Both the position numbers and the translations under genes were made by a program. 5,930 nucleotides of DNA. Source: Acidimicrobiaceae bacterium. GTDB taxonomy: Bacteria; Actinomycetota; Acidimicrobiia; Acidimicrobiales; Palsa-688. The notes beneath the pieces were generated by a model. It was not told the origin of the DNA and made no database searches. It worked only from the letters and a program-made list of their open reading frames with translations. Of this stretch, positions 1 to 5,930 are shown piece by piece. The stretch's first letter is position 1, and each line of letters starts with the position of its first letter. The stretch is from assembly GCA_030838025.1 (NCBI GenBank), contig JAUTXM010000437.1:1-5930 (forward strand), read 5' to 3'.

Positions 1-480
1 GAACGTGGCCAGACCCCGGGGGTCGACCGCCGACGGTGCAACGTGCGCCACGGCGACCGCGGCCCGGGTGGCCGCATCGCCCGAGGCGTAGCGGTGCGCC
101 AGTTTGTCGACCCCGACCAGGTCGGCCAGCCCATGGGCCGAGGTTGCCAAACCGGCGACGACCGCCAGAACGGTGGCCCAGGACAATGAGGACGGCAGCG
201 GGCTGTCCTGGCGTGGATCGCGTCGGATCCTTCTGGTCAATGCGACAACGGCGACCCCGCTGAGCAGCCCGGACACCATCAGGCACGCTGAGGCCAGCCG
301 GAGGCCCGTCGGGTGGGCCAGGTAGGAGCGGAAGAACTTGTCGATGTCACTGCCCCGCTGGTCCGACGGCGTGATGCCGAGATAAGCGACGGCATACAGC
401 AATGACAACGCCCCAACCATGCCTGCGCCGATTGCTCCGATTTGCTCGAAGGTTCGGTCGTCCATCCGTCGGCCCCCCAT
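1..480 (-). CDS. Multi-pass membrane protein, 3' end missing (possibly DUF4386-like)
   Basis: This minus-strand frame is open for 160 codons from the ATG at 480 to the window edge, where it is cut off. It starts MGGRRMDDRTFEQIG. Hydrophobic segments lie at about residues 17-36, 61-81 and 100-121, and a fourth may begin near 138. Between the first two is a polar loop with DIDKFFRSYLAHP, and the second and third are separated by a basic stretch, LTRRIRRDPR. The last residues seen, SAVDPRGLATF, recall a motif of small predicted membrane proteins of the DUF4386 type; that family call is from memory and weak. The start at 480 is chosen because GAGGTGA lies 6 bases upstream; an internal ATG at 465 (residue 6) is less well placed. 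The gene follows herA on the same strand after a 121-base gap, so cotranscription is possible. Function is unknown. Confidence 0.75.
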   Translation of the reverse strand, partial: MGGRRMDDRTFEQIGAIGAGMVGALSLLYAVAYLGITPSDQRGSDIDKFFRSYLAHPTGLRLASACLMVSGLLSGVAVVALTRRIRRDPRQDSPLPSSLSWATVLAVVAGLATSAHGLADLVGVDKLAHRYASGDAATRAAVAVAHVAPSAVDPRGLATF

Positions 481-484
481 GCTC

Positions 485-502
485 GGTCACCTCGCCGTGA
501 CC
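485..502 (-). promoter_or_regulatory. Inverted repeat enclosing the ribosome binding site of the membrane-protein gene
   Basis: GGTCAC and GTGACC form a perfect 6-bp inverted repeat around a 6-base loop, ending 4 bases before the ATG at 480. Read on the minus strand, the likely ribosome binding site GAGGTGA spans the loop and the downstream arm. A hairpin in the mRNA would therefore hide it. The same symmetry could instead be a protein operator. The repeat is seen directly; either role is inference. Confidence 0.4.
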
Positions 503-601
503 CATTCGCCCATCAACGCCTGGCCGGATCACCAGCGACGGCACGGAGTCGACCCGCTCCTCTGGCGGCAACCGCGAGCCGCTCGGCCGTGTCGCGCTTC
601 T

Positions 602-2191
602 CTAGTCGACCAGGGCGGCAATGTTGGGCGCGGCGGTCGGCCGGGGGGCGGGCGGCGGAGGGGTCGCCCGCACCAAGTCGTCGTAGAGGTCGACCTTGGC
701 CGGCATCGCGAAGGGGGCCGCCAGCCCCGCGATCAAGCATTCGCCGGGCATCAGCGTCTGTATTTCCTTGCCCACGGCGCTGATGTCCTGCTTGGCCGAG
801 GCTCGCAGGATGTTGCGGTCCTTCTCGTCGGCCAAACCCAGAATGAAGAAGGTGTTGAACTGGCTGAGCAGCTCGTCGTCGAGCAGCTTGGGTTGCTGGG
901 TGATGGCACAGATTCCGACGTTGAACTTGCGTCCCTCCCGAGCCACCCGGGGGAACACGTTGGATTCCCGGTCCTTGCTGGCGCCGAGTACGCGCTGCGC
1001 CTCCTCCAGCACGACCGCGACCACCGGCATGCGCTCGTGCTGCTCGGGCCGGTCGAGATACGCGCTCTGCCACTCCTCGAGCACCCGGCGGGTCAGGTAG
1101 GAGGCAACCAGGACCTCCTCGGTCGACCCGAGTCCGCTGACATCGATCAGCACGACCTTGCCCCCGAGCAGGTCCGACAGCACCGAGCCGCCGACCGACA
1201 CGTTGGGGTCCATCGCCACACACTGGAGTTCGACGATGCGCCGGGCCCGACGGTGGACGACCTGCAGGGTGCTCAGCGCGATCCGGCCATTGAGCTCGAC
1301 GTCCCGAAAGCCCGGGAGGTCGTCGAGGCGGGCGAAGGCGGCCAGCCACCCCAGCCCCTCGACTCCGTAGTGGCGCTCCAACTCGAACAGCGCCTCCTCC
1401 TGGGGCCGGCTCCACTCGTAGGCCGTGCGCAGGTCGTCGATGCCGAGCTCGGCCAGGCTGATACGAAGGGCGGTGGTGTTGGGCAGCGACCGCGCGGCAT
1501 AAGTGCGGAGCCGCTCGCCGGCCCAGGGATGGCGGGCCAGCGCGCCGCGGTACTCCCCGTGGGGGTCGATGATGAGCAGGCCGTAGCGGCCGTTGGCCCG
1601 CATGACGCCCGCGGCCAGCACCCGCATCAGGTTGGACTTGCCCATCCCCGTCGTGGCGAAGATGCCGACGTGGCTGGACAGGGCGGCACCGGGGATGCTG
1701 ACCCGGAAGTCGACCACGCTCTCGCCGCTGCGGAGCATGCCCACGGGCAGGTCGCCCATGCGGCTGGCGAGGAACGCGAAGTCCTCGGGTTCGGGGGCCA
1801 GCACCCGCGAGAACTGCGTGGGCAGGCTCTTGGGCTTGCGGAACTCCGTTCGGACACCATCGGGACCCGGCGGCGTCAGGTAGCCAAGGCAGCTACAGGT
1901 GGCGACTCGATAGGTGCGCCGAGACTGTTCGTACAGCGGATGGGCGCCGGCATCGTCTCGTCCATCGTCGGCCAGCATGGTGCCCGCCACTCGCTCCGCC
2001 CACCCCGGCTCCCGGTGCTCGGTGCCGTAGGTGACGTCCACCACGCGGAAGAGGTACCGCCGCCCGGTGGCGTCGTCCACCCCGACGAGCAGCTCGCCCA
2101 GGAAAAGGTCCTCGTCGGGCGCCGCCCGGAAGGTCGCCTCGAGAACGTTCTTGCCGAACAGGCGGCCGCGGACCTCGCCTCCCGAAGTCAC
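602..2191 (-). CDS. herA: HerA-family (DUF87) DNA translocase/helicase ATPase
   Basis: The product is 529 residues, a usual HerA length. In the known family, HerA forms a hexameric ring that pumps duplex DNA and drives the NurA nuclease at broken ends. An N-terminal HAS-barrel-like region (about 1-100) precedes the ATPase core. Walker A is ATTGMGKSN at 179-187 and the Walker B-like strand is LLIIDPHGEY at 205-214, the form typical of HerA. A second acidic strand, VVLEEAQRV, lies at 393-401. ITQQP at 430-434 and LLSQFNT at 441-447 match the conserved C-terminal half, and arginines near 415-421 may supply the finger residue. The GTG start at 2191 overlaps the nurA stop by 4 bases, and GGAG lies 5 bases upstream of it. 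The frame stays open upstream to an ATG at 2773, but that part overlaps nurA and reads as low-complexity Arg/Gly/Pro. The C-terminal 21 residues are Pro/Ala-rich. Confidence 0.93.
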   Translation of the reverse strand: MTSGGEVRGRLFGKNVLEATFRAAPDEDLFLGELLVGVDDATGRRYLFRVVDVTYGTEHREPGWAERVAGTMLADDGRDDAGAHPLYEQSRRTYRVATCSCLGYLTPPGPDGVRTEFRKPKSLPTQFSRVLAPEPEDFAFLASRMGDLPVGMLRSGESVVDFRVSIPGAALSSHVGIFATTGMGKSNLMRVLAAGVMRANGRYGLLIIDPHGEYRGALARHPWAGERLRTYAARSLPNTTALRISLAELGIDDLRTAYEWSRPQEEALFELERHYGVEGLGWLAAFARLDDLPGFRDVELNGRIALSTLQVVHRRARRIVELQCVAMDPNVSVGGSVLSDLLGGKVVLIDVSGLGSTEEVLVASYLTRRVLEEWQSAYLDRPEQHERMPVVAVVLEEAQRVLGASKDRESNVFPRVAREGRKFNVGICAITQQPKLLDDELLSQFNTFFILGLADEKDRNILRASAKQDISAVGKEIQTLMPGECLIAGLAAPFAMPAKVDLYDDLVRATPPPPAPRPTAAPNIAALVD

Positions 2192-3174
2192 GCCCGCTCC
2201 ATCAGCCGGTGGCGGTCCGTGAACGCCCGCTCGCGGACATCGAATGGCACCCCGGCGACATCGAGGCCGTCCTCGAGCTGGGCCCAGACGTCGTCGCGGA
2301 CCCAGCCGGGACAAGCTGCCAGGCGGTCCGCCACACTCAAGGGATAGGGATAGCCGGGGAACGCGGCGTCGTCGGCCAATGCCGAAAGCGATCCCAGGAT
2401 GTGTGGTGCGTCGTCGCCCGCGGGAATATCGACCCGGAACGAGAACCGGGCGTCGGGGTCGAGCCGAGCGGCCAGGATCTGGCGATTGGGTCCCGAGTCG
2501 GGACGGGTGGTGGCGAGGCGAGCCCACCACATGGCCCGCGGCCCCAGGGCTTCTTCGGCCCGGCGCTCCAGCTGGCCGAGCAGTGGGGCGCCCCCCCGGG
2601 CCAACGACGAGTGCTTGGTGACCCCGGCCAGGGTGACCCGGCGAGCCGTGGCTCGGGCGAACAGCGCGTCGAGAAAGGACGGCGGGAGGCGCCAGTCGGG
2701 CTCCAGGTCGCCGTCGATCAGGACCATGGCGCCCGCGTCGGCCTCCTCGACCGACCGGGCCACCGCCTGCCATTCCCCCCAGTCCCGCAGCAAGCCGATG
2801 TCGACCGCGGCATCGGGGCGCACCGGCATGCCGTAGGTCAACACGGCGGTGCGCTCCTCGCCGCAGCCGACCAGCTGGGGCCGCAGGTCGCCCTCTTCCT
2901 CGAGCACGCAGCGACCCTCCCGCCAGCGCGCCCGGGACGCCCGGGTCACGACGAGCTGCAGGCAGCGGGCGTCGGCGACGACGGCCTGGCCGCCGTCGAC
3001 CGCCCAGGTGTCGATCGGGGCGGGTAGGCGCACGAGCGGCTGCAGCGAGAGGTCGGTCTCGAACACCAAGTCATGGCGCTCGGGATCGCTCAAGGTCCCC
3101 CCGGCATAGGTCAAGAGACCGGCCAGGCGGGCCGCAGCCTGTTCGATGGTGGGCGGCGGTGGCGGTAGCGGCAT
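2188..3174 (-). CDS. nurA: NurA-family DNA end-processing nuclease
   Basis: The product is 328 residues. NurA is an RNase H-like, metal-dependent nuclease that works with HerA to resect double-strand ends. Conserved NurA features are visible in order: WAVDGG at 57-62 with the likely metal-binding Asp60, VLIDGDL at 151-157 with Asp154, GVTKHSS at 184-190 with Lys187, and GYPYPLSVADRLA at 274-286 near the C-terminus. The N-terminus begins with a short proline run (residues 4-8). The ATG at 3174 is the only sensible start, because an in-frame TGA lies five codons upstream. Its ribosome binding site is weak, so a short or leaderless 5' end is possible. It is the first gene of an operon with herA, joined by a GTGA overlap that suggests coupled translation. 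The family call rests on these motifs together with the herA partner; without herA it would be less sure. Confidence 0.88.
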   Translation of the reverse strand: MPLPPPPPTIEQAAARLAGLLTYAGGTLSDPERHDLVFETDLSLQPLVRLPAPIDTWAVDGGQAVVADARCLQLVVTRASRARWREGRCVLEEEGDLRPQLVGCGEERTAVLTYGMPVRPDAAVDIGLLRDWGEWQAVARSVEEADAGAMVLIDGDLEPDWRLPPSFLDALFARATARRVTLAGVTKHSSLARGGAPLLGQLERRAEEALGPRAMWWARLATTRPDSGPNRQILAARLDPDARFSFRVDIPAGDDAPHILGSLSALADDAAFPGYPYPLSVADRLAACPGWVRDDVWAQLEDGLDVAGVPFDVRERAFTDRHRLMERA

Positions 3175-3437
3175 GGCTTCATGATCTCAGGCCGGTGTGA
3201 CGGTCTGGTTCATGCCCACCGTGGGTGCCAACTCACGCAGCCCGCGGGGCGAATCACCGAGATGGGGACCGCGCCGCTCAACGTTGATCGCAGGTCGAGT
3301 TCCGGAATTCGTGATTGGGTGCCAGGGCTATTCGAAGAGGGATTTGGGGAAAAGCAAAGAATTGCCGATATCCGGGCAAAGTGTGAAACAAATTCATTGC
3401 ACTAAAGCCGGGTGTTCGAAGCGCCGTCAAACGGTTC
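3175..3437. promoter_or_regulatory. Divergent intergenic region between nurA and the CAP gene
   Basis: This 263-base gap should hold the promoters of both flanking transcripts. It contains CCCACCGTGGG near 3215-3225, CCCGCGGG at 3241-3248, the perfect 10-bp palindrome TCAACGTTGA at 3278-3287, and the imperfect palindrome CGAGTTCCGGAATTCG at 3296-3311 (14 of 16 positions symmetrical). Positions 3341-3405 are clearly richer in A and T than the surroundings and are the likeliest promoter area for the CAP gene. No convincing -35/-10 pair was found on either strand. No small gene is supported here. The palindromes are observed; regulatory roles are inference. Confidence 0.4.
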
Positions 3438-4022
3438 ATGAATCCTCGAAGCACAGGCCACCGAACCCATTGGGTACAGCTTGTGCGCCGGTCCGCGATC
3501 GTCGTGCTGGCTGTGGTGGCGGCGTCGATCACCGGTTCCGCGGCCCGAGCATCGGCGACACCGAAGCCGGCCGCCAAGGCGGTCGTGACCCCTGCCTTGG
3601 ACGCTGAGGAATCCTCGTTCTGCCGGGCAATCAACTCGTACCGGGTCCAGCAAGGTCTGGTCCCGCTGCAAGTGTCGATCGCCATGACCAACGCGGCCAA
3701 GTGGGATACGACCGATATGGCGCAGAAGAACTATTTCAGTCACACCGACAGCGTGGGACGTGATCCGTTCAAGAGAATGGCGGCGTTCGGTTACACCTTT
3801 CAGACGGCCGAAGGCGAGAACATTGCCGCCGGAAATGCTACGGCGTCGGCCACATTGGCGCAGTGGAAGGCGTCGGCGCCACACAACCAGAACATGCTGA
3901 ACGCCGGGTACAAGGTCATCGGCATCAGCCGGTCGTACTCCGCCGGCGCCACCTACGGCTGGTACTGGACGACGGACTTCGGTGGCTACACCGACAAGTC
4001 CGTCCCGTGCCCGACCAGCTGA
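3438..4022 (+). CDS. Secreted CAP-domain (SCP/YkwD-like) protein
   Basis: The product is 194 residues. A basic n-region (residues 1-18), a hydrophobic stretch (19-38) and an AxA-type site (ARASA, 36-40) make a typical Sec signal peptide, so the mature protein probably begins near residue 41, outside the membrane. After a short Ala/Pro/Lys linker, a CAP domain covers about 56-188. Its signatures are FCRAINSYR (61-69), YFSHTDSVGRDPF (99-111), GENIAAG (126-132), HNQNML (149-154) and YGWYWTTDFGG (173-183). His102, Glu126 and His149 fit the polar cavity residues of the fold, and Cys62 and Cys191 may form a disulfide. Bacterial CAP proteins are extracellular, often tied to the cell envelope, with mostly unknown biochemistry. 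The start is uncertain: neither the ATG at 3438 nor the in-frame GTG at 3483 has a clear ribosome binding site. It stands alone between the two repair operons. Confidence 0.9.
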   Translation: MNPRSTGHRTHWVQLVRRSAIVVLAVVAASITGSAARASATPKPAAKAVVTPALDAEESSFCRAINSYRVQQGLVPLQVSIAMTNAAKWDTTDMAQKNYFSHTDSVGRDPFKRMAAFGYTFQTAEGENIAAGNATASATLAQWKASAPHNQNMLNAGYKVIGISRSYSAGATYGWYWTTDFGGYTDKSVPCPTS

Positions 4023-4086
4023 CGGCGCTCAGGAACCGCCACCGTCTGGGCCGGCACCCGATCCCGGGGGGCGAGGGCTCGGGCCG

Positions 4087-4102
4087 CCCGGGGCTCCCCG
4101 GG
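4087..4102 (+). terminator. GC-rich hairpin after the CAP gene, terminator candidate
   Basis: CCCGGGG and CCCCGGG are perfect 7-base complements separated by CT; in practice this gives a 6-bp stem with a GCTC loop. It lies 64 bases past the CAP stop codon. An outer pair, CGGCACC at 4052-4058 and GGTGCCG at 4122-4128, could enclose it. There is no T-tract, so it could only be the T-less hairpin type proposed for some high-GC actinobacteria. In sequence this rich in G and C a chance hairpin is possible. Confidence 0.35.
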
Positions 4103-4147
4103 AGCACCGCCCGTCGCGCCCGGTGCCGAGTGCGGTTGAATGGTCCC

Positions 4148-4984
4148 ATGCCCAGGGCTATTTGGAGTGGGGCGGTCAGCTTCGGTCTGGTCAACGTGCC
4201 GATCAAGCTGGTGTCGGCGACCTCACCGAAGGACATCCGGTTCAACCAACTGCACGACGTCGATGGCGGCCGCATCAACCAGAAACGGGTGTGCTCGGTC
4301 GACGGGGAGGAGGTCGACTACAACCACATCGTCAAGGGTTACGACCTCGGCGGCGGGCGCTACGTCATCATCGAGCCCGAGGAGCTGCGCTCCATCGACC
4401 CCGAAGCCAGCCGGACCATCGACATCGAGGAGTTCGTCGACCTGGCCGACATCGACCCGATCTACTTCGACCACACGTACTACCTGGTCCCCGAGGACCG
4501 GGCCGTGAAGCCCTATGTCCTGCTGGTCGAGGCCATGGCGGGCAGCGGCAAGGTGGCGCTGGGCAAGTTCGTGCTGCGCTCCAAGCAGTACCTGGCGGCC
4601 CTGCGGCCCAAAGACGGCGTGCTGGTGCTGTCGACCATGCTGTTCGCCGACGAGGTGATCGCCACCGCCGACCTCGCGGTCCCGACCGCCGATGCCACCA
4701 AACCGTCGGACCGGGAGCTCAACATGGCCAAGCAGCTGGTCGAGTCCCTGTCCGCCCCGTTCGACCCGACAAAGTACCGCGACGACTACCGCGAGCGGGT
4801 CATCGAGTTGATCGAGGCCAAGGCCGAGGGCGCCGAGATCGCCCAGGCGCCCGAGGCCGCCCCGGCGGCGCCGGTCGTCGACCTCATGGCCGCCTTGGAG
4901 GCCAGCCTGGCTGCCGCCCGCGCCGCCAAGTCCGATGACGGGGATGGGAAAGGAAAACGGTCGCGCCAGCAGGCCAGCGCGTGA
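4148..4984 (+). CDS. ku: Bacterial Ku, DNA end-binding protein of non-homologous end joining
   Basis: The product is 278 residues, the normal length for bacterial Ku, a homodimeric ring that threads onto broken duplex ends and recruits LigD-type enzymes. The N-terminus MPRAIWSGAVSFGLVNVPIK is the family hallmark and fixes the start at 4148. The core follows, with INQKRVC (43-49), YVIIEPEEL (72-80), IDIEEFVDLADIDPIYFD (91-108), YYLVPE (111-116), KPYVLL (121-126), ALGKFVLRSKQYL (137-149) and the Ku-typical LSAPFDPTKYRDDYRERV near 201-218. The conserved bacterial C-terminal segment PVVDLMAALEASL lies at 242-254 after an Ala/Pro/Glu-rich linker. A short basic end with KGKRSRQQ follows. No good ribosome binding site precedes the ATG, so leaderless translation is possible. 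The next gene overlaps the stop by 4 bases. The frame extends upstream into the CAP gene, but that part lacks any Ku similarity. Confidence 0.96.
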   Translation: MPRAIWSGAVSFGLVNVPIKLVSATSPKDIRFNQLHDVDGGRINQKRVCSVDGEEVDYNHIVKGYDLGGGRYVIIEPEELRSIDPEASRTIDIEEFVDLADIDPIYFDHTYYLVPEDRAVKPYVLLVEAMAGSGKVALGKFVLRSKQYLAALRPKDGVLVLSTMLFADEVIATADLAVPTADATKPSDRELNMAKQLVESLSAPFDPTKYRDDYRERVIELIEAKAEGAEIAQAPEAAPAAPVVDLMAALEASLAAARAAKSDDGDGKGKRSRQQASA

Positions 4985-5886
4985 CCTCCACCTCCGTCGA
5001 GGTGGACATCGGCGGGCGCCAGCTCAAGCTCTCCAACCTCGACAAGGTCCTGTGGCCCGCCACGGGATTCACCAAGGGTCAGATGATCGACTACTACGCC
5101 CGCATCGCGCCGGTGATGCTGGGCCACGTCGAGGGCCGGCCCATCACCTTGCGGCGCTACCCCAACGGCATCGACAAGGCGTCATTCTTCGAGAAGAACT
5201 GCCCGTCGCACCGGCCGCCATGGTTGCCCACCATCGAGATGGGCGGCATCGGCTACTGCTGCCTGGGCGAACCGGCGGCGCTGGTGTGGACCGCCAACCT
5301 GGCGGCCATCGAGATCCACCCCTCGCTCGCCCGCTCCGAGGATCTGAGCTGCCCCAGGTCGGTCGTGTTCGACCTGGACCCTGGTGAGGGGGCGGACGTC
5401 TTGACGTGCGGGCGGGTGGCGTTGCTCCTCCAAGAAGCACTGGACGTTCTGAAGTTGCAGGCCTGGGTCAAGACCTCGGGGAGCAAGGGCCTCCAGGTCT
5501 ATGTGCCTTTGAACACCCCGACGACGTACGACGACACCCGCCCCTTTTCCCATGCCCTGGCTCAGGTGCTGGAACGCCAGCACCCGGACCTCATCGTGAC
5601 GACGCAGGACAAGAGCGTCCGGCCCACGAAAGTGTTGATCGACTGGAGCCAGAACACGGCCTCCAAGACGACCGTGTCGGTGTATTCGATGCGGGCCCGG
5701 GAGCGTCCGACGGTGTCGACCCCTGTCGAGTGGTCGGAGGTCGAGGCGGCGATCGAGGCGAGCCATCCCGAAATGCTCGTCTTCGAGGCCCCGACAGTGC
5801 TCCAGCGGGTGGGAGAGAAGGGAGACCTGATGGCCCCCCTTCTCTCCACCGAGCAGGTCCTGCCGGGCGGGATCAGCTCACGGTGA
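4981..5886 (+). CDS. ligD: Stand-alone LigD-type polymerase (archaeo-eukaryotic primase fold)
   Basis: The product is 301 residues, matching the polymerase domain alone; no ligase or phosphoesterase domain is fused. Such enzymes add NTPs or dNTPs at ends held by Ku to fill gaps during end joining. Visible signatures are LSNLDKVLWP (17-26), ITLRRYPNGI (55-64), FFEKNCPSHRPPW (69-81), FDLDPGEG (130-137) with catalytic Asp131 and Asp133, KTSGSKGLQVYVPL (164-177), and VLIDWSQN (218-225) with the third likely catalytic Asp221, followed by TVSVYSMRARERPTVSTPVEW (231-251), typical of the family. Residue 172 is Gln where the well-studied LigD polymerases carry His. The GTG start at 4981 overlaps the ku stop codon as GTGA, with only a weak ribosome binding site, pointing to coupled translation. 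The symbol refers to the polymerase domain only; a polD-type name would suit equally. Its 3' end overlaps the convergent gene by 14 bases. Confidence 0.94.
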   Translation: MTSTSVEVDIGGRQLKLSNLDKVLWPATGFTKGQMIDYYARIAPVMLGHVEGRPITLRRYPNGIDKASFFEKNCPSHRPPWLPTIEMGGIGYCCLGEPAALVWTANLAAIEIHPSLARSEDLSCPRSVVFDLDPGEGADVLTCGRVALLLQEALDVLKLQAWVKTSGSKGLQVYVPLNTPTTYDDTRPFSHALAQVLERQHPDLIVTTQDKSVRPTKVLIDWSQNTASKTTVSVYSMRARERPTVSTPVEWSEVEAAIEASHPEMLVFEAPTVLQRVGEKGDLMAPLLSTEQVLPGGISSR

Positions 5887-5930
5887 CGTCGTCGAACAGG
5901 GTGAAGCTGGGATCGGCGGCGTAGTTGTCG
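5873..5930 (-). CDS. C-terminal end of a convergent gene entering from the right, function unknown
   Basis: Eighteen codons and a TGA stop at 5873-5875 are visible on the minus strand, ending NYAADPSFTLFDDVTVS. Seventeen of the 18 codons end in G or C, which fits real coding in this genome; the alternative minus frame, which stops at 5878, reads as Thr/Pro/Ser-rich and looks non-coding. The ending resembles the last strand of secreted beta-sandwich domains, but this is far too little sequence to name a family. The gene converges on the polymerase gene, and their 3' ends overlap by 14 bases. Confidence 0.55.
   Translation of the reverse strand, partial: DNYAADPSFTLFDDVTVS

Noticed and set aside
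419..2347. A 642-codon open frame on the plus strand, antisense to herA
   Set aside because: It is the mirror of herA codon bias in GC-rich DNA. Its translation is a low-complexity mix of Gly, Arg, His, Gln and Val with no recognisable domain, while the opposite strand has clear HerA motifs.
2192..2773. Upstream extension of herA by 194 codons to an ATG at 2773
   Set aside because: It lies wholly inside nurA in another frame and reads as Arg/Gly/Pro-rich. The GTG at 2191 has a ribosome binding site and the normal HerA N-terminus.
2209..3027. A 272-codon open frame on the plus strand, antisense to nurA
   Set aside because: It is composition-driven, with no domain or ribosome binding site, and is opposite a gene with NurA motifs.
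3362..3390. Possible promoter with TTGCCG as -35
   Set aside because: The hexamer 17 bases downstream, GAAACA, is a poor -10, and other spacings were no better, so no exact promoter is claimed.
3380..3398. Possible CRP-like site with a TGTGA half-site before the CAP gene
   Set aside because: Only the left half matches TGTGA. The right side reads TTCAT rather than TCACA, which is no better than chance in an AT-richer stretch.
3863..4147. Upstream extension of ku by 95 codons
   Set aside because: It runs through the CAP gene and the hairpin-rich gap in a non-coding frame. The Ku hallmark sequence begins exactly at the ATG at 4148.

Overview
The window is GC-rich bacterial DNA with coding typical of a high-GC actinobacterium: G/C-ending codons, GTG starts, and 4-base stop/start overlaps inside operons. 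The bacterial Ku plus LigD-type polymerase pair also fits Actinobacteria, possibly an Acidimicrobiia-like lineage. That placement is inference; no rRNA or other marker gene is present.

Layout. Positions 1-480 (minus) hold the first 160 codons of a multi-pass membrane protein whose 3' end lies outside the window. Positions 602-3174 (minus) hold a two-gene operon, nurA then herA, coding for a NurA-family nuclease and its HerA/DUF87 hexameric DNA-pumping ATPase. Positions 3175-3437 are a divergent intergenic region with several palindromes and an AT-richer stretch. Positions 3438-4022 (plus) encode a secreted CAP-domain (YkwD/SCP-like) protein. Positions 4148-5886 (plus) hold a second two-gene operon, Ku then a stand-alone LigD-type primase-polymerase. 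Positions 5873-5930 (minus) are the last codons of a convergent gene that enters from the right.

How the genes fit together. Two double-strand-break modules lie within about 1 kb of each other and point away from each other. HerA-NurA is the machine best known from archaea for resecting DNA ends. Ku with a LigD-type polymerase is the bacterial end-joining system: Ku holds the ends and the polymerase fills or extends them. No ligase is encoded in the window, and the convergent gene behind the polymerase makes a downstream ligase in the same transcript unlikely. The secreted CAP gene between the modules has no evident link to repair.

The main point of interest is this resection plus end-joining neighbourhood. 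Secondary points are a Gln in the polymerase nucleotide-binding motif where His is usual, a proline-rich HerA tail with a short hydrophobic end, a hairpin that buries the ribosome binding site of the membrane-protein gene, and a structured leader before the CAP gene with a weak resemblance to c-di-AMP riboswitches. No CRISPR array, insertion sequence, tRNA or rRNA was seen.
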